Shown: in pieces, positions 51,126-60,700 of the stretch
How the letters are laid out: the number at the start of each line of letters is the position of its first letter
Position numbering within the stretch: the stretch's first letter is position 1
Origin: Sulfitobacter sp. LCG007
Lineage (GTDB): Bacteria; Pseudomonadota; Alphaproteobacteria; Rhodobacterales; Rhodobacteraceae
Assembly (NCBI RefSeq): GCF_040801785.1
Contig: NZ_CP161805.1
Coordinates: 1,612,001 to 1,676,000, forward strand
Direction: 5' to 3'
DNA length: 64,000 nt
Program-made: the position numbers and the translations under genes
The notes under the pieces: model-generated
Seen by the model: the letters and a program-made list of their open reading frames with translations, nothing else
Told to the model about the DNA's origin: nothing
The model's database searches: none

Positions 51126-54100
51126 TCACTGGAAATCCCGCGACTTCGGAAGCACCCGGACGTTGCGGGGATGTCCCTTCGCGCCGACCTGGCCCGGGAT
51201 CGGGTGGGTCGGGTGGTCGCCGCGGGTGGTGATGCCCGGAAGCGGCATGCTCGAAAGGGCGGCAAGCCGGTCGCTCCGGTCGCGCAGGATGTCGGCGACG
51301 ATATGGATCACGCGGCCGTCGGTCTGCAGCCGCCCATGCACTTCCATCAGACGCGCTGACATGATCACCGGGCGGAATGTCTCGAACATCCTGGGCCAGA
51401 TCACCAGATTTGCCACACCCTCCTCGTCCTCGAGCGTGATGAAGCACACGCCCCTGGCGCTGCCCGGGCGCTGGCGCACCAGCACCAGTCCGGCCAGCGA
51501 GACCTTCTGCCCGTGGCGCATGCGCGCGAGCCGGGAGGTGGCGCTGAAACCCTGGCGGGCGAGACTTCGGCGATAGAAGGCCATCGGATGCGCCTTCAGC
51601 GAGAGGCGCAGGGTCTGGTAGTCCGCGACCACCTGTTCGGCCCGGGGCATGGCGGGCAGGCGCACCTCCGGTTCGGCTCCCTCCGGGGCCGTCTCGGCAT
51701 GATCGAAAATCGGCAGGGCGGGGGCGTCCTTCAGCGCAGAAGCCTGCCAGAGGGCCTTGCGGCGGTCCGCGCCCATGCTGCGCATGGCATCGGCGGAGGC
51801 GAGGCAGCGCAGGGATTTCACGTCGAGCTGCGCGCGTTCCTTCAGGTCCCGCACATCCTCGTAGGGGCGGTCCCGGAACGCCACGATCCGGCGCGCGCCC
51901 TGTTCGGGCATCCCGTCCACCAGACGCATCCCCAGACGCAGGGCGAAGCCCGTGCCGGATGGCTCGAGCGTGCAGTCCCAGTCCGACAGGTTCACGTCGA
52001 CATCGCGCAGTTCGACACCGTGATCGCGGGCATCACGGACGATCTGGGCGGGGGCGTAGAAACCCATGGGCTGCGCGTTCAGCAGGGCGCAGGCAAAGGC
52101 GGCCGGATAGTGGCATTTCATCCAGCTCGAGACATAGACGAGCTTGGCGAAGCTGGCGGCATGGCTTTCGGGAAAGCCGTATTCGCCGAACCCCTTGATC
52201 TGGTCGAAGCATCGCTGGGCGAAGACCGGATCGTAGCCCCGCGCGGTCATGCGCCCGACCATCTTCTCCTGCAGGGCCTCGATGGTCCCGCGCGACCGGA
52301 AGGTGGCCATGGCATGGCGCAGCTCGTTGCTTTCGGCCGCGTTGAAACAGGCCGCGTCCATGGCGATCTTCATCGCCTGCTCCTGGAAGATCGGCACCCC
52401 GTTGGTGCGCGAGAGGATCTTCTCGAGCTCGTCCTGCGGATATTCCGGGCCCGGCCGGGGATATTCGACCTTCTCGAGCCCCAGCCTGCGGCGCAGATAG
52501 GGATGGACCATGTCCCCGTGGATCGGGCCCGGGCGCACGATGGCGACCTCGATCACCAGATCGTAGAAGCGGCGGGGGCGCAGCTTGGGCAGCATCGCCA
52601 TCTGGGCGCGGCTTTCGACCTGGAAGACCCCGAGGCTGTCGCCCCGGCAGAGCATGTCATAGGTCGGGCGCTGGTCGTCCGGCAGATCGTCCTCGACCGG
52701 CACCGTCGCGAGTTCGAGCTCGCGCCCGTAATGCGCCGCCATCAAATCGAAGCACTTGGCGATGCAGGTCAGCATCCCCAGGGCGAGGATGTCGACCTTG
52801 AAGATGCCGAGCGCGTCGATATCGTCCTTGTCCCATTCGATGAAGCTGCGCTCGGGCATGGCGCCGTTGCCGATGGGCACGATCTCGGTCAGGGGGCGTT
52901 CGGTCAGGATGAAGCCGCCCACATGCTGGGACAGGTGGCGCGGCATCCCGATCATCTCGCGCGCGAGGGTCAGCACCATGCGCAGGTAGGGGTCCTCCAG
53001 GTTCAGTCCCGCCTCGCGGGCCCGTGCGTCCTGCACCTGCGCCTCGAAGCTGCCCCAGATTGTGCCGGCGAGCCTGGCGGTGATGTCCTCGGACAGGCCC
53101 ATCGCCTTGCCGACCTCGCGGATGGCGGACCGGGGGCGGTAGTGGATGACCGTCGCGCACAGACCCGCCCGGTGGCGGCCGTACTTGGCGTACATGTACT
53201 GGATCACCTCCTCGCGCCGCTCATGTTCGAAGTCCACGTCGATGTCGGGCGGCTCGGTGCGCTCTTCGCTCAGGAAGCGCTCGAAAAGCAGGTCGTGCTC
53301 GTTGGGGTCGACGGAGGTGATGCCGAGGCAGAAGCAGACGGCGGAATTGGCGGCCGATCCGCGCCCCTGGCAGAGGATGGGGGGCTGCGCCTCCTCGCGG
53401 GCGAAACGCACGATGTCGCGGATTGTCAGGAAGTAGCGGGCGATCCGCTTCGAGGCGATCAGGGCGAATTCGTCCCGGATGGTCGCGGCGATCCGGTCGG
53501 GCACGCCCTCGGGATAGCGCCGCGCGGCCCCTTCCCAGGTCAGCCGCTCGAGTTCCTCCTGGGCGCTGCTCCCGTCGGGCACGATCTCGTGGGGGTATTC
53601 GTATTTGAGGTCGGTGAGGCTGAACCCGATCCGGTCGGCAAGTGCCCGGGTGGCCGCGATCGCATGGGGCCAGGATGCGAAGAGGCGACACATCTCGGCG
53701 GGCGATTTGAGGTGGCGCTCGGCATTCGCCTCCAGAAGGAAGCCTGCCTTCGCGATGGTGGTGCCTTCGCGGATGCAGACCATCACGTCCTGCAGCGGCC
53801 GGCGCCGGGGGGCGTGATAAAGCACGTCATTGGTGGCGAGCAGCGACAGGCCATGGGCCCTGGCCAGCCCGTCGAGCCGGTTGATCCGGGCGCGGTCGTC
53901 ACCGCGGTAGAGAAACGCCGCGCCGAGATGGGCCATGCCGGGCAGGGCCTGGACCAGCCGGGCGAGCCCGGCCTCGAAGAGATCGAGATTTTCGGGCGGC
54001 ATGGCGATCAGGTGCAGGCCCTGCGCATGGGCGGCGAGCATGTCGAGCGTGAGATGGGTTTCGCCCTTGTCCTGCCAGCCGCCGTCATGGGTCTGCATCT

Positions 54101-54455
54101 TGCCTCTGGAAAGCAGGGTGGACAGGCGGCCATAGGCTTCGCGGTCCTGCGGATAGGCCAGAAGCTCGGTCCCGCAGAGCAGCACGAGGCGCGCTCCGAT
54201 CAGCGGGCGCAGCCGGGCGACCCTTGCCTCTGTATGGATGCGCACCACGCCCGCCAGCGTGTTGCGGTCCGCGATCCCGAGGCTGTCATAGCCCAGCAGG
54301 CTCGCCGTCGCCGTAAGGTCGGTCGCGTCAGAGGCGGCCCGCAGGAAGGAAAAGCAGCTCGCCAGCCCGAATTCGACGTAATCCGCGCGCGGGTTCTCGG
54401 GGAAGCGTCTGTCCTTCGGCAGGCTGCGCCGCTTGTGCCCTTCCTGTTCCGGCAT
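51126..54455 (-). CDS. dnaE2: Error-prone DNA polymerase III alpha subunit DnaE2 (ImuC)
   Basis: An 1109-aa C-family polymerase. A PHP domain opens with YVEFGLASCFSFLRAASDAT; the polymerase active site has ERFLSEERTEPPDIDVDF (about residues 400-420), and helix-hairpin-helix and OB-fold regions follow (KVSLAGLVLVRQRPGSARGV). The third gene of the imuA-imuB-dnaE2 mutasome; ATG 54453-54455 overlaps the imuB stop (TGATG). It carries out SOS-induced translesion synthesis. A longer frame to 55700 is a shadow over imuB. Confidence 0.95.
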   Translation of the reverse strand: MPEQEGHKRRSLPKDRRFPENPRADYVEFGLASCFSFLRAASDATDLTATASLLGYDSLGIADRNTLAGVVRIHTEARVARLRPLIGARLVLLCGTELLAYPQDREAYGRLSTLLSRGKMQTHDGGWQDKGETHLTLDMLAAHAQGLHLIAMPPENLDLFEAGLARLVQALPGMAHLGAAFLYRGDDRARINRLDGLARAHGLSLLATNDVLYHAPRRRPLQDVMVCIREGTTIAKAGFLLEANAERHLKSPAEMCRLFASWPHAIAATRALADRIGFSLTDLKYEYPHEIVPDGSSAQEELERLTWEGAARRYPEGVPDRIAATIRDEFALIASKRIARYFLTIRDIVRFAREEAQPPILCQGRGSAANSAVCFCLGITSVDPNEHDLLFERFLSEERTEPPDIDVDFEHERREEVIQYMYAKYGRHRAGLCATVIHYRPRSAIREVGKAMGLSEDITARLAGTIWGSFEAQVQDARAREAGLNLEDPYLRMVLTLAREMIGMPRHLSQHVGGFILTERPLTEIVPIGNGAMPERSFIEWDKDDIDALGIFKVDILALGMLTCIAKCFDLMAAHYGRELELATVPVEDDLPDDQRPTYDMLCRGDSLGVFQVESRAQMAMLPKLRPRRFYDLVIEVAIVRPGPIHGDMVHPYLRRRLGLEKVEYPRPGPEYPQDELEKILSRTNGVPIFQEQAMKIAMDAACFNAAESNELRHAMATFRSRGTIEALQEKMVGRMTARGYDPVFAQRCFDQIKGFGEYGFPESHAASFAKLVYVSSWMKCHYPAAFACALLNAQPMGFYAPAQIVRDARDHGVELRDVDVNLSDWDCTLEPSGTGFALRLGMRLVDGMPEQGARRIVAFRDRPYEDVRDLKERAQLDVKSLRCLASADAMRSMGADRRKALWQASALKDAPALPIFDHAETAPEGAEPEVRLPAMPRAEQVVADYQTLRLSLKAHPMAFYRRSLARQGFSATSRLARMRHGQKVSLAGLVLVRQRPGSARGVCFITLEDEEGVANLVIWPRMFETFRPVIMSARLMEVHGRLQTDGRVIHIVADILRDRSDRLAALSSMPLPGITTRGDHPTHPIPGQVGAKGHPRNVRVLPKSRDFQ

Positions 54456-56011
54456 CAGGCGAAAAGCCCCTGCAGGAACCAGCGCGGATCGCCGCCGCGT
54501 CCGTCCTGCAGCAGGCCCTCCCGGTAGATCCAGAAGCGCCGGCCGTCCTGGACCTCGACCTTGTAATAGTCCCGCAGGCGCGTGCCGGGGCGGTCGCGCC
54601 ACCATTCCGGCGCGATGCGTTCGGGTCCGGCATGGCGCATGGTCCGGTAGAGCGCCCGCCGCCAGCGGAACTGCAGCGGCGGGCCTTCGGGCACGGCATA
54701 GACGACCGTAACCTCCTCGGCCGGATCGAAGAGGCGCAAGGGGCGTTCGCGGGCGGGCAGGGGTGCCATGGCGGGGGCCGCGGCGGGCGCGCCGGTCAGG
54801 GCGGGGGTACGTCCCTCGACGCGCTCGGGCAGGTGGCTTTCGTTCCAGACGGACCATGTCACCCGGTCCCGTCCCAGCCGGGCGGTCAGCCGGTCCAGCA
54901 GTCCGGCCACGTCCGCATCCCCGCTGGCCTTGCCCCCGAAGCTTTCCTGCACCAGCGGCAGGGGCTCTACCCCCGTCGCCTCGAGCGTCAGCAGATCGAA
55001 GCCGAAGCCCGGGTCGATATGGTCGAGCTTGCCGTTGAAGAGACGCCGCAGATGGGCCGGATCGCGGCTTGCCCGGGCCAGGGAGAGCCGGACCGTCCTG
55101 CATTCGCTGTCGATCCGGTAGATCGTCAGCATCATGTGCCGCGCGCCCTTCTCCTCCTTCGCGAGCGCTTCGCAGAGTTTCTCCGCCAGCCCCGCCAGAT
55201 GGGGATAGGGGTCGATCACGGGCTCCGGCAGGCTGGTGCGCGCCAGGAAGCGCTGCCGGTCCGGCGGGGCGTTCAGCGGGTCGGCCGCCCGGCCCATGGC
55301 CCGGTCCAGCAGGACAAGCGGATTGCGCTCGGCCGGCAGGGTCGAGAAGCGGCGCATCAGCGTCACACGGGGCATGCCGGCAAGCTGACCGATCGTCTTC
55401 AGCCCGAGCCGGTTCAGAAGCCGTTGCGTCCCCGCATCGAGGCGCAGCGCGGCGACCGGCAGGGCGGACAGGTGGTCCTCCGGATCCGTCGCGCCGCAGA
55501 TCGTGCTGGTCTCGCCGTAGCGCGCCAGGGCCTGCGCCGCGCCGCGGGTCGGGGCGATCGCGACGCGCGCGCTCAGGCCCTGCAGGGCGAAGCGTCGGGT
55601 GATGTCGCGCAACAGTGCCGCTTCGCCGCCGAAAAGATGCGTTCCCCCCGTCACGTCGAGGATCAGCCCGTCCCCCCCGTCCTGAACCGTCCAGGGACAC
55701 CAGCGCCGTGTCCAGTGGACCAGCCGGCGCATCAGCGCCGCGTCGCCTTCCAAGTCGGCACTTTCCACGTGCAGCTGCGGATGGACCGCCTGCGCGTCGA
55801 CAACCCGGTCCCCCCGCCGGATGCCCAGGGCGCGCGCCACCGTGTTGACAGCCTGGACGACGGGCCCATGCGGACCGGCGCAGGAAAGCGCCACGGGCAC
55901 GTCAGCCCCCGGCAGCGTCCGGTATTGCCGGATCGTCGCGATCCAGCGTTCCAGCGTCAGATCGGGAAGCCAGATCGAGACGATCCGCGATCCGGGGGGC
56001 GTCGGAGTCAT
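54455..56011 (-). CDS. imuB: DNA polymerase Y-family mutasome protein ImuB
   Basis: A 518-aa Y-family-like protein that lacks polymerase catalytic acidics and acts as the hub linking ImuA, DnaE2 and the beta clamp. It begins RIVSIWLPDLTLERW and has VAIAPTRGAAQALARYG and LKTIGQLAGMPRVTLMRRF. It ends with the ImuB-type DPRWFLQGLFA tail. ATG 56009-56011 is chosen over an upstream ATG because the family alignment starts within ten residues. It overlaps imuA by 110 nt, unusually long but the same in related cassettes. Confidence 0.93.
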   Translation of the reverse strand: MTPTPPGSRIVSIWLPDLTLERWIATIRQYRTLPGADVPVALSCAGPHGPVVQAVNTVARALGIRRGDRVVDAQAVHPQLHVESADLEGDAALMRRLVHWTRRWCPWTVQDGGDGLILDVTGGTHLFGGEAALLRDITRRFALQGLSARVAIAPTRGAAQALARYGETSTICGATDPEDHLSALPVAALRLDAGTQRLLNRLGLKTIGQLAGMPRVTLMRRFSTLPAERNPLVLLDRAMGRAADPLNAPPDRQRFLARTSLPEPVIDPYPHLAGLAEKLCEALAKEEKGARHMMLTIYRIDSECRTVRLSLARASRDPAHLRRLFNGKLDHIDPGFGFDLLTLEATGVEPLPLVQESFGGKASGDADVAGLLDRLTARLGRDRVTWSVWNESHLPERVEGRTPALTGAPAAAPAMAPLPARERPLRLFDPAEEVTVVYAVPEGPPLQFRWRRALYRTMRHAGPERIAPEWWRDRPGTRLRDYYKVEVQDGRRFWIYREGLLQDGRGGDPRWFLQGLFA

Positions 56012-56627
56012 AACGCGCCACCCAGTGCCCGGGCGCATGGCCGCGCACCTTGAAGAGATCCGCATCCCAGCGCGGCGCGCCCGGGGCGAGGGGATCGTGG
56101 GGATGGGCCTGCGAGGGCAGGGAGGCGATGCGCCAGCGCGCCCGGGCCGCGCTCAGCCCGCCGGGATCGCCGTTGCGGATCAGGTAGACCGGCACGCCCG
56201 ATGCCTCCGCGCGGATGGCAAGCCGCTTGGTCGCCGTGAAGTCGAGCGCGGCGGGCGTGCCCTGCAGCTCTCCCACCACCGCCGAGAGCCCCGCGCAGCC
56301 CGCCCCTTCCTCCATCGCCCAGAGCACGTCGCGCGGATGGTTCACCCGGACCTGCAGCACCGCCCGGTCGATGCCGAAGGTCCTGAGCCCCGGCATGTGA
56401 AGCCGCCCGCAGTCCCTGCGCGAGCCATGATCCTGCACCCAGAGCACCGGCCCCTCGCCGGGCGCCAGCAGCGACAGCACGAAGCCGGTCGCCGCCGGAT
56501 CCCCCGGCCGCGTCACATGCAGGTCCGTCAGGCAGGGCCGCAGGCTGTCCGGCGCGGGGGGTCGCCCTGGCCGGATACTGCGTGCTGGCAGGTGAAGGAC
56601 CTGTGCGTATGTCTTGCGATTCTCCAT
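55902..56627 (-). CDS. imuA: RecA/SulA-like mutasome protein ImuA
   Basis: A 241-aa ImuA-type protein (RecA-like fold without a good Walker A). Segments such as GEGPVLWVQDHGSRRDCGRL and RDVLWAMEEGAGCAGLSAVV match the ImuA family. First gene of the imuA-imuB-dnaE2 operon. A LexA box lies 15 nt upstream of ATG 56627, so the operon should be SOS-induced. Confidence 0.88.
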   Translation of the reverse strand: MENRKTYAQVLHLPARSIRPGRPPAPDSLRPCLTDLHVTRPGDPAATGFVLSLLAPGEGPVLWVQDHGSRRDCGRLHMPGLRTFGIDRAVLQVRVNHPRDVLWAMEEGAGCAGLSAVVGELQGTPAALDFTATKRLAIRAEASGVPVYLIRNGDPGGLSAARARWRIASLPSQAHPHDPLAPGAPRWDADLFKVRGHAPGHWVARYDSDAPRIADRLDLASRSDAGTLDRDDPAIPDAAGG

Positions 56628-56641
56628 GCACCACCCAAGAT

Positions 56642-56656
56642 GTTCACATTTTGTTC
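56642..56656 (-). promoter_or_regulatory. LexA box (SOS operator)
   Basis: GTTC-ACATTTT-GTTC, the alphaproteobacterial GTTC-N7-GTTC direct repeat. It is immediately upstream of imuA and about 200 nt upstream of the divergent 915-aa gene, whose expression it might also touch. Confidence 0.9.
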
Positions 56657-56863
56657 CATTTTTCCAGATGGCGCAACCGAGGTTTGTGAGCAGCCACGGG
56701 TCTTGCGCATCGTCCGTCTCCTCGCTTCAGCCACAGGCAGTTTCCACCATCCTTGCCCGCCGCGGACGTGCCTCCCGAAAACTTTTCGACGCGCGATCTG
56801 AACCGAACCTCACTCCGGAAGCACTCACAAAGCGGATACACTCAGGCAAAGGTGAGCACCGCA

Positions 56864-59611
56864 ATGGCAGACGAAACACCCGGCGACGCACTTCGCGCGT
56901 TCAGCAGCTCGGACCTCGAAGCATTTCTGAAGCGGCTCGGCATTCCCGTCAACGGAAGCACGATGAGCCTCGCCCTGAAAATCGACACCGAGATGCGCAA
57001 CGGGGCGCGCGCGGCAGCACAAGCGGCGGCGCAGCGGTTGGTGGAACTGTTCCGCGCGGCGCCGGCGGAAGCGGGCGACGACACAGAGCGGTTCGACTAC
57101 AATGAGAATGCGCTTGACCCCACGGCTTCTGACGCGGATCTGGTCAGAAATGCGCTGAAGCTCTATGCCAACATGCAGATCACGCTGCAGGCCGTCGACC
57201 CGGAAGAAAGTCCCGCCACCCAGATCTACAGCGACGAATTGCTGGATCGCATCATCTCGCACGCGGCTCTTCCGAATGATCCGCTGATCAAGCCCATGCT
57301 CAAGCGCATCGGAGCCGCATACGCAACGGCAGGCGGCGAAGCTGCGGCGCGCAGCGAGGCGCTTGGCCTCGTATCGCTCCTGATCGCTGACGATCACATT
57401 CAAGCCGCCGATCGCAACCGGGTGCTCGAGCGGATCATGAACACGCTTCGTATCGCCGAGACAGCCCTGGATGACATCGGCGACCCGGACGGCAATGAGG
57501 ATCTCTACGGAGAGACCGAGATCGGCGACGGGCCCGCGCCCGAAGACGCTGAAATCGATCTCTCGGAGAGACTCGAGGAAGACCGCCGCCAGGAGGCCCG
57601 GGACCGTCGCACCCGCGAATTGCACGACCGCGCCCTCGTGGAAGCGAACCGCCGTGCCGAGCAGCTCTTTTCGGACTTCGCCGACCGTGACGGGGGTCTG
57701 ATAGACGCGCTTGGACTGGCCGACGACAATGCGGATGATGTCGCGCTGGCAAACGAGATCCGGGAAGTGATGGGCCGGATCACGACCTGGCCAGGACGGG
57801 TGTCGAGCGAAGGGCTGTACCAGGTGACGGTGATGCGCGCCAAGATCGAGGAGCTCGCCGCGCGCCTCGCCGCGAGAAACTCGGGCGAGGCCGAGGACAG
57901 GGCAGCGCTTGCCACCGAGCTCACCCGCAAGATCGCCGTAGAGGCGAGCGATGTCGCCAAGACGATCGAAGCCCAGCTCGCCACCATCCAGGCCGAGGCG
58001 ATCAAGGCCGTGGAAGAAGAGATGCGCCAGGAGGTCGAGAACTCCGCTCCGGACGTCAAGACGATCGCGGAGGCGCTGAAGGAACACGGCCAGGACGAGG
58101 CGCGACAGCTCGCCGCCAGGATCGTGCAAGCGGCGCAGGGCGGCGGCACGCAGCAGGTGTCTGAAGCGGACCGGGTCAAGGACCTGCTGGTCCGTGCCCA
58201 GGCCTACCTCGACGCGATGGACGACTACGAACGCAAGGACTGGGCCGAGGTCGAGGAAGCGTTGAAAGCCGACGACGGCCCGGACGCCGCCGGCCCCGCG
58301 CGCGCCGAAGCCAAAACCGGCGAAACACAGGCAGAACCATCGGCAGCTGCCGCGGCGCCGTGGACGTCGCAACATCGTGAAGTATTGGAGGAGATCTCGT
58401 TCCTGCAGGCTTCGGGCGATACGGACGAGGCCCGCACGCTTGCGGCAAAGCTTGCCGAAAGACTGCGTGCATCTGGCGGCGCGCTGGCAGGGATCGACGT
58501 TGACACGGTCATGGACCACGTTGCCCGGCAAGACGCGATGGCAAGTGAGGCGCGCGAGGCTGCACAATCCGAAAGCACGGAAGACGACAGCGACGATGAA
58601 GCCGACCGCGCTTCCTGGTTCCTGTTGATGGCGCTCACGAAGGATGCCAAAAGCAAGGTTTTCTTTGACGGCCTTGTCCGCGTGATGGTGCTCAAGGACA
58701 AGACGCGTACGGCCCAGTTCTCCGAGGCGCTCGCGGCGCATATCCTCAAGATGTACAAGACGACCGTCACGAAGAAGGAGATGCTGGCGGCCATCGTCGC
58801 CGAGGCCAAGCGGCAGGCGAAGGCGAAAGAGGATGAAATCTCCGGGTTTTCACCGGACGACAGTGACAGCGACGACGGTTCGTCGAGCGACGCCGGCGAT
58901 GCCGATGACGAAGGGGACGACCAGCCCGATCAGGTCCTGACCATGGCCCGGCGCGAGGACGCGAAAAGCGGCGAAATCTACAACGCGCTCGTCCGCACGC
59001 TTCTCAAGGGCGACAAGGCTACCGGCAGCAAGCTTGCCAAGGCGCTCGCCGCGCACATCCTGAACGTCTACAGGACGAATGTGACGATGCCGGACCTGAT
59101 GCAGGAAATCATCAGGGCCGCGCTCGAGAGCGTTCGGGCCCTCCGGCAACGCGCCGCGCAGACGTCTTCGGACAGCGGCTATGAAGGCGACGGTGACGAC
59201 AGCGGTGACGAAGATAAGGGCGGGAATGGTGCCGCGGGTGGTATCGCTCCCGGCGGCCGCAGTGGGGCCCGCGACAGCCAGAGCACTTACGACCTGAGCA
59301 CGGTCCGGAAAGTCGACTGGCCCTCCTTCCTCGGCATCTACGGCATGGACGCCGAAGAGAGCGAGGCGGCGGCGGATGTCGCCAAGCTGATCGTCAAGAA
59401 AGGCACCGGTTCCTCGGGCGCGCTGAAATCGGCCAAGGACCTGCTCGGACGCTCCAGCAAGAAGGTGAAAGGTGCCAAGGTGAAGAACCACAAGCATCTC
59501 GTCGCCGCCATCGAGGATGCGATGATCAAGCGGGCCGACAGCAAGAAGGTCGTCAAGCCTCTGAGGTTCTCCGACATCTTCGAAGACGATAGCGACGATA
59601 TCTCGGTCTGA
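56864..59611 (+). CDS. Unknown 915-aa acidic protein with duplicated domain
   Basis: No family recognised. ATG 56864 (GGTGAG about 9 nt upstream) is chosen over an in-frame start 37 codons earlier that lies near the LexA box. It is highly acidic and alanine-rich, with long helical/coiled-coil stretches (about residues 230-400). Two similar 75-residue domains occur at about 582-660 (SEALAAHILKMYKTTVTKKE) and 688-760 (AKALAAHILNVYRTNVTMPD), each followed or preceded by an Asp/Ser-rich linker. The C-terminus is basic (KKVKGAKVKNHKHLVAAI) then acidic. Its place between imuA and a type VI secretion cluster suggests a secreted effector or a structural partner; this is inference. Confidence 0.75.
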   Translation: MADETPGDALRAFSSSDLEAFLKRLGIPVNGSTMSLALKIDTEMRNGARAAAQAAAQRLVELFRAAPAEAGDDTERFDYNENALDPTASDADLVRNALKLYANMQITLQAVDPEESPATQIYSDELLDRIISHAALPNDPLIKPMLKRIGAAYATAGGEAAARSEALGLVSLLIADDHIQAADRNRVLERIMNTLRIAETALDDIGDPDGNEDLYGETEIGDGPAPEDAEIDLSERLEEDRRQEARDRRTRELHDRALVEANRRAEQLFSDFADRDGGLIDALGLADDNADDVALANEIREVMGRITTWPGRVSSEGLYQVTVMRAKIEELAARLAARNSGEAEDRAALATELTRKIAVEASDVAKTIEAQLATIQAEAIKAVEEEMRQEVENSAPDVKTIAEALKEHGQDEARQLAARIVQAAQGGGTQQVSEADRVKDLLVRAQAYLDAMDDYERKDWAEVEEALKADDGPDAAGPARAEAKTGETQAEPSAAAAAPWTSQHREVLEEISFLQASGDTDEARTLAAKLAERLRASGGALAGIDVDTVMDHVARQDAMASEAREAAQSESTEDDSDDEADRASWFLLMALTKDAKSKVFFDGLVRVMVLKDKTRTAQFSEALAAHILKMYKTTVTKKEMLAAIVAEAKRQAKAKEDEISGFSPDDSDSDDGSSSDAGDADDEGDDQPDQVLTMARREDAKSGEIYNALVRTLLKGDKATGSKLAKALAAHILNVYRTNVTMPDLMQEIIRAALESVRALRQRAAQTSSDSGYEGDGDDSGDEDKGGNGAAGGIAPGGRSGARDSQSTYDLSTVRKVDWPSFLGIYGMDAEESEAAADVAKLIVKKGTGSSGALKSAKDLLGRSSKKVKGAKVKNHKHLVAAIEDAMIKRADSKKVVKPLRFSDIFEDDSDDISV

Positions 59612-59633
59612 AGAAGGTCCGGTTCGCCAACAA

Positions 59634-59663
59634 GCCGGGGCCGGTGTCATGCCGCGCCCCGGC
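59634..59663. terminator. GC-rich hairpin after the 915-aa gene
   Basis: An 8-bp stem (59634-59641 with 59656-59663) with a further 3-bp inner helix, 23 nt after the stop. No strong U tract follows, so it is a possible terminator only. Confidence 0.4.
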
Positions 59664-59815
59664 GGTTCTTGTGCCGCCGCTCCCGCGGGGCGGATGGACC
59701 TCACAAGAGACGCACCACACTTTCGCGCCCGGCGTCGGGTGCGGGGATGAACCTTTCGCGCGGTCCGGGGCACCTACCAGCAATCCCCTTGCCCTGTTTC
59801 TGAGAGGTTCGCCCC

Positions 59816-60661
59816 ATGCGCTTTGTCGGTGCTCTGCTGATTTCCCTGGCCATCGCCGCTGCGCCGTTTTCCTGGCGCTACGCTCAGATCCTGATCCCCG
59901 CGCCGCAGGACATGTCGGCTTCGGACGCAGCCACCGCCATGACCGATGCCGGTCAGACGGCGCTTCGGGACGAGGTGGCCTTCCTTGCGGATCAGCTCGA
60001 TCGGCTGACCCAGCGGGTCGATGCGCTCGACAGCCGCACGTCCCTGAACCTTGCGGGCGGCGGAAGGTCCGTCGAACCCCAGGCCGACGCGCCCGAAGCA
60101 TCGGATTCGCTGAAGGACGCGTTCGCCCAGGTCGTGCTCATCGCCGACCGGCGCTCGGCCAATGACGGATTGCGCCACGCCACGCCCTCGTTTCTGCGCG
60201 AGCTGCTCGGCCTGCCGCGTCCCGATCTCACGGACGACTGTCAGCCGGCCACCAACCCCAGGCTGCTGGAGCTGCTGTCGACCGAGGACGTCGGCCCGAT
60301 CCGCGCCACTCTGGTCCGCCCGGCAATGATCTCGATCCGGCAGGTGTTTGCGAATGTGCAGGTCTTCGAGCCCGAGCTCTACGACCGCATCAAGACGGCC
60401 GGTTCGCTCTGCGTGCGCCGCGTCCGGGGCGCCGAGGATTCCGCCTCGGCCCATGCCTACGGACTTGCGGTGGACATCAATATCGACGGCGTGCTCGACA
60501 GTCTGGCAGACGGCAATACTCAGCTCGGACTGATCCTGCTGGCGGATTTCTTCCGCAAGGAGGGCTGGATCTGGGGCGCAGGGTTCGGCCGCGAGGACTC
60601 GATGCATTTCGAGGTCAGCCGCGACAAGCTCGAGCAATGGCGCCAGCTGGGAGAAATCTGA
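59816..60661 (+). CDS. M15-type peptidoglycan hydrolase in T6SS locus
   Basis: A 281-aa protein with an N-terminal membrane/signal segment (residues 1-17), a short coiled coil (about 50-74), and a C-terminal M15-like (extensin/D-Ala-D-Ala carboxypeptidase) domain: H213 and D220 in SAHAYGLAVDIN, H264 in SMHFEVS, the zinc-ligand set of the family. ATG 59816 follows GAGAGG. It would cut peptide cross-bridges in the periplasm. Neighbouring TssM, TagF and PppA suggest that it either opens the cell wall for T6SS assembly or acts as an effector. Confidence 0.8.
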   Translation: MRFVGALLISLAIAAAPFSWRYAQILIPAPQDMSASDAATAMTDAGQTALRDEVAFLADQLDRLTQRVDALDSRTSLNLAGGGRSVEPQADAPEASDSLKDAFAQVVLIADRRSANDGLRHATPSFLRELLGLPRPDLTDDCQPATNPRLLELLSTEDVGPIRATLVRPAMISIRQVFANVQVFEPELYDRIKTAGSLCVRRVRGAEDSASAHAYGLAVDINIDGVLDSLADGNTQLGLILLADFFRKEGWIWGAGFGREDSMHFEVSRDKLEQWRQLGEI

Positions 60662-60700
60662 GCCCTTGCCGGACCGGCGACTGACGGCGCAGACCAGCCG

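Noticed and set aside
51513-54527. 1004-aa plus-strand frame opposite dnaE2
   Set aside because: A high-GC antisense shadow. The minus strand encodes all motifs of DnaE2.
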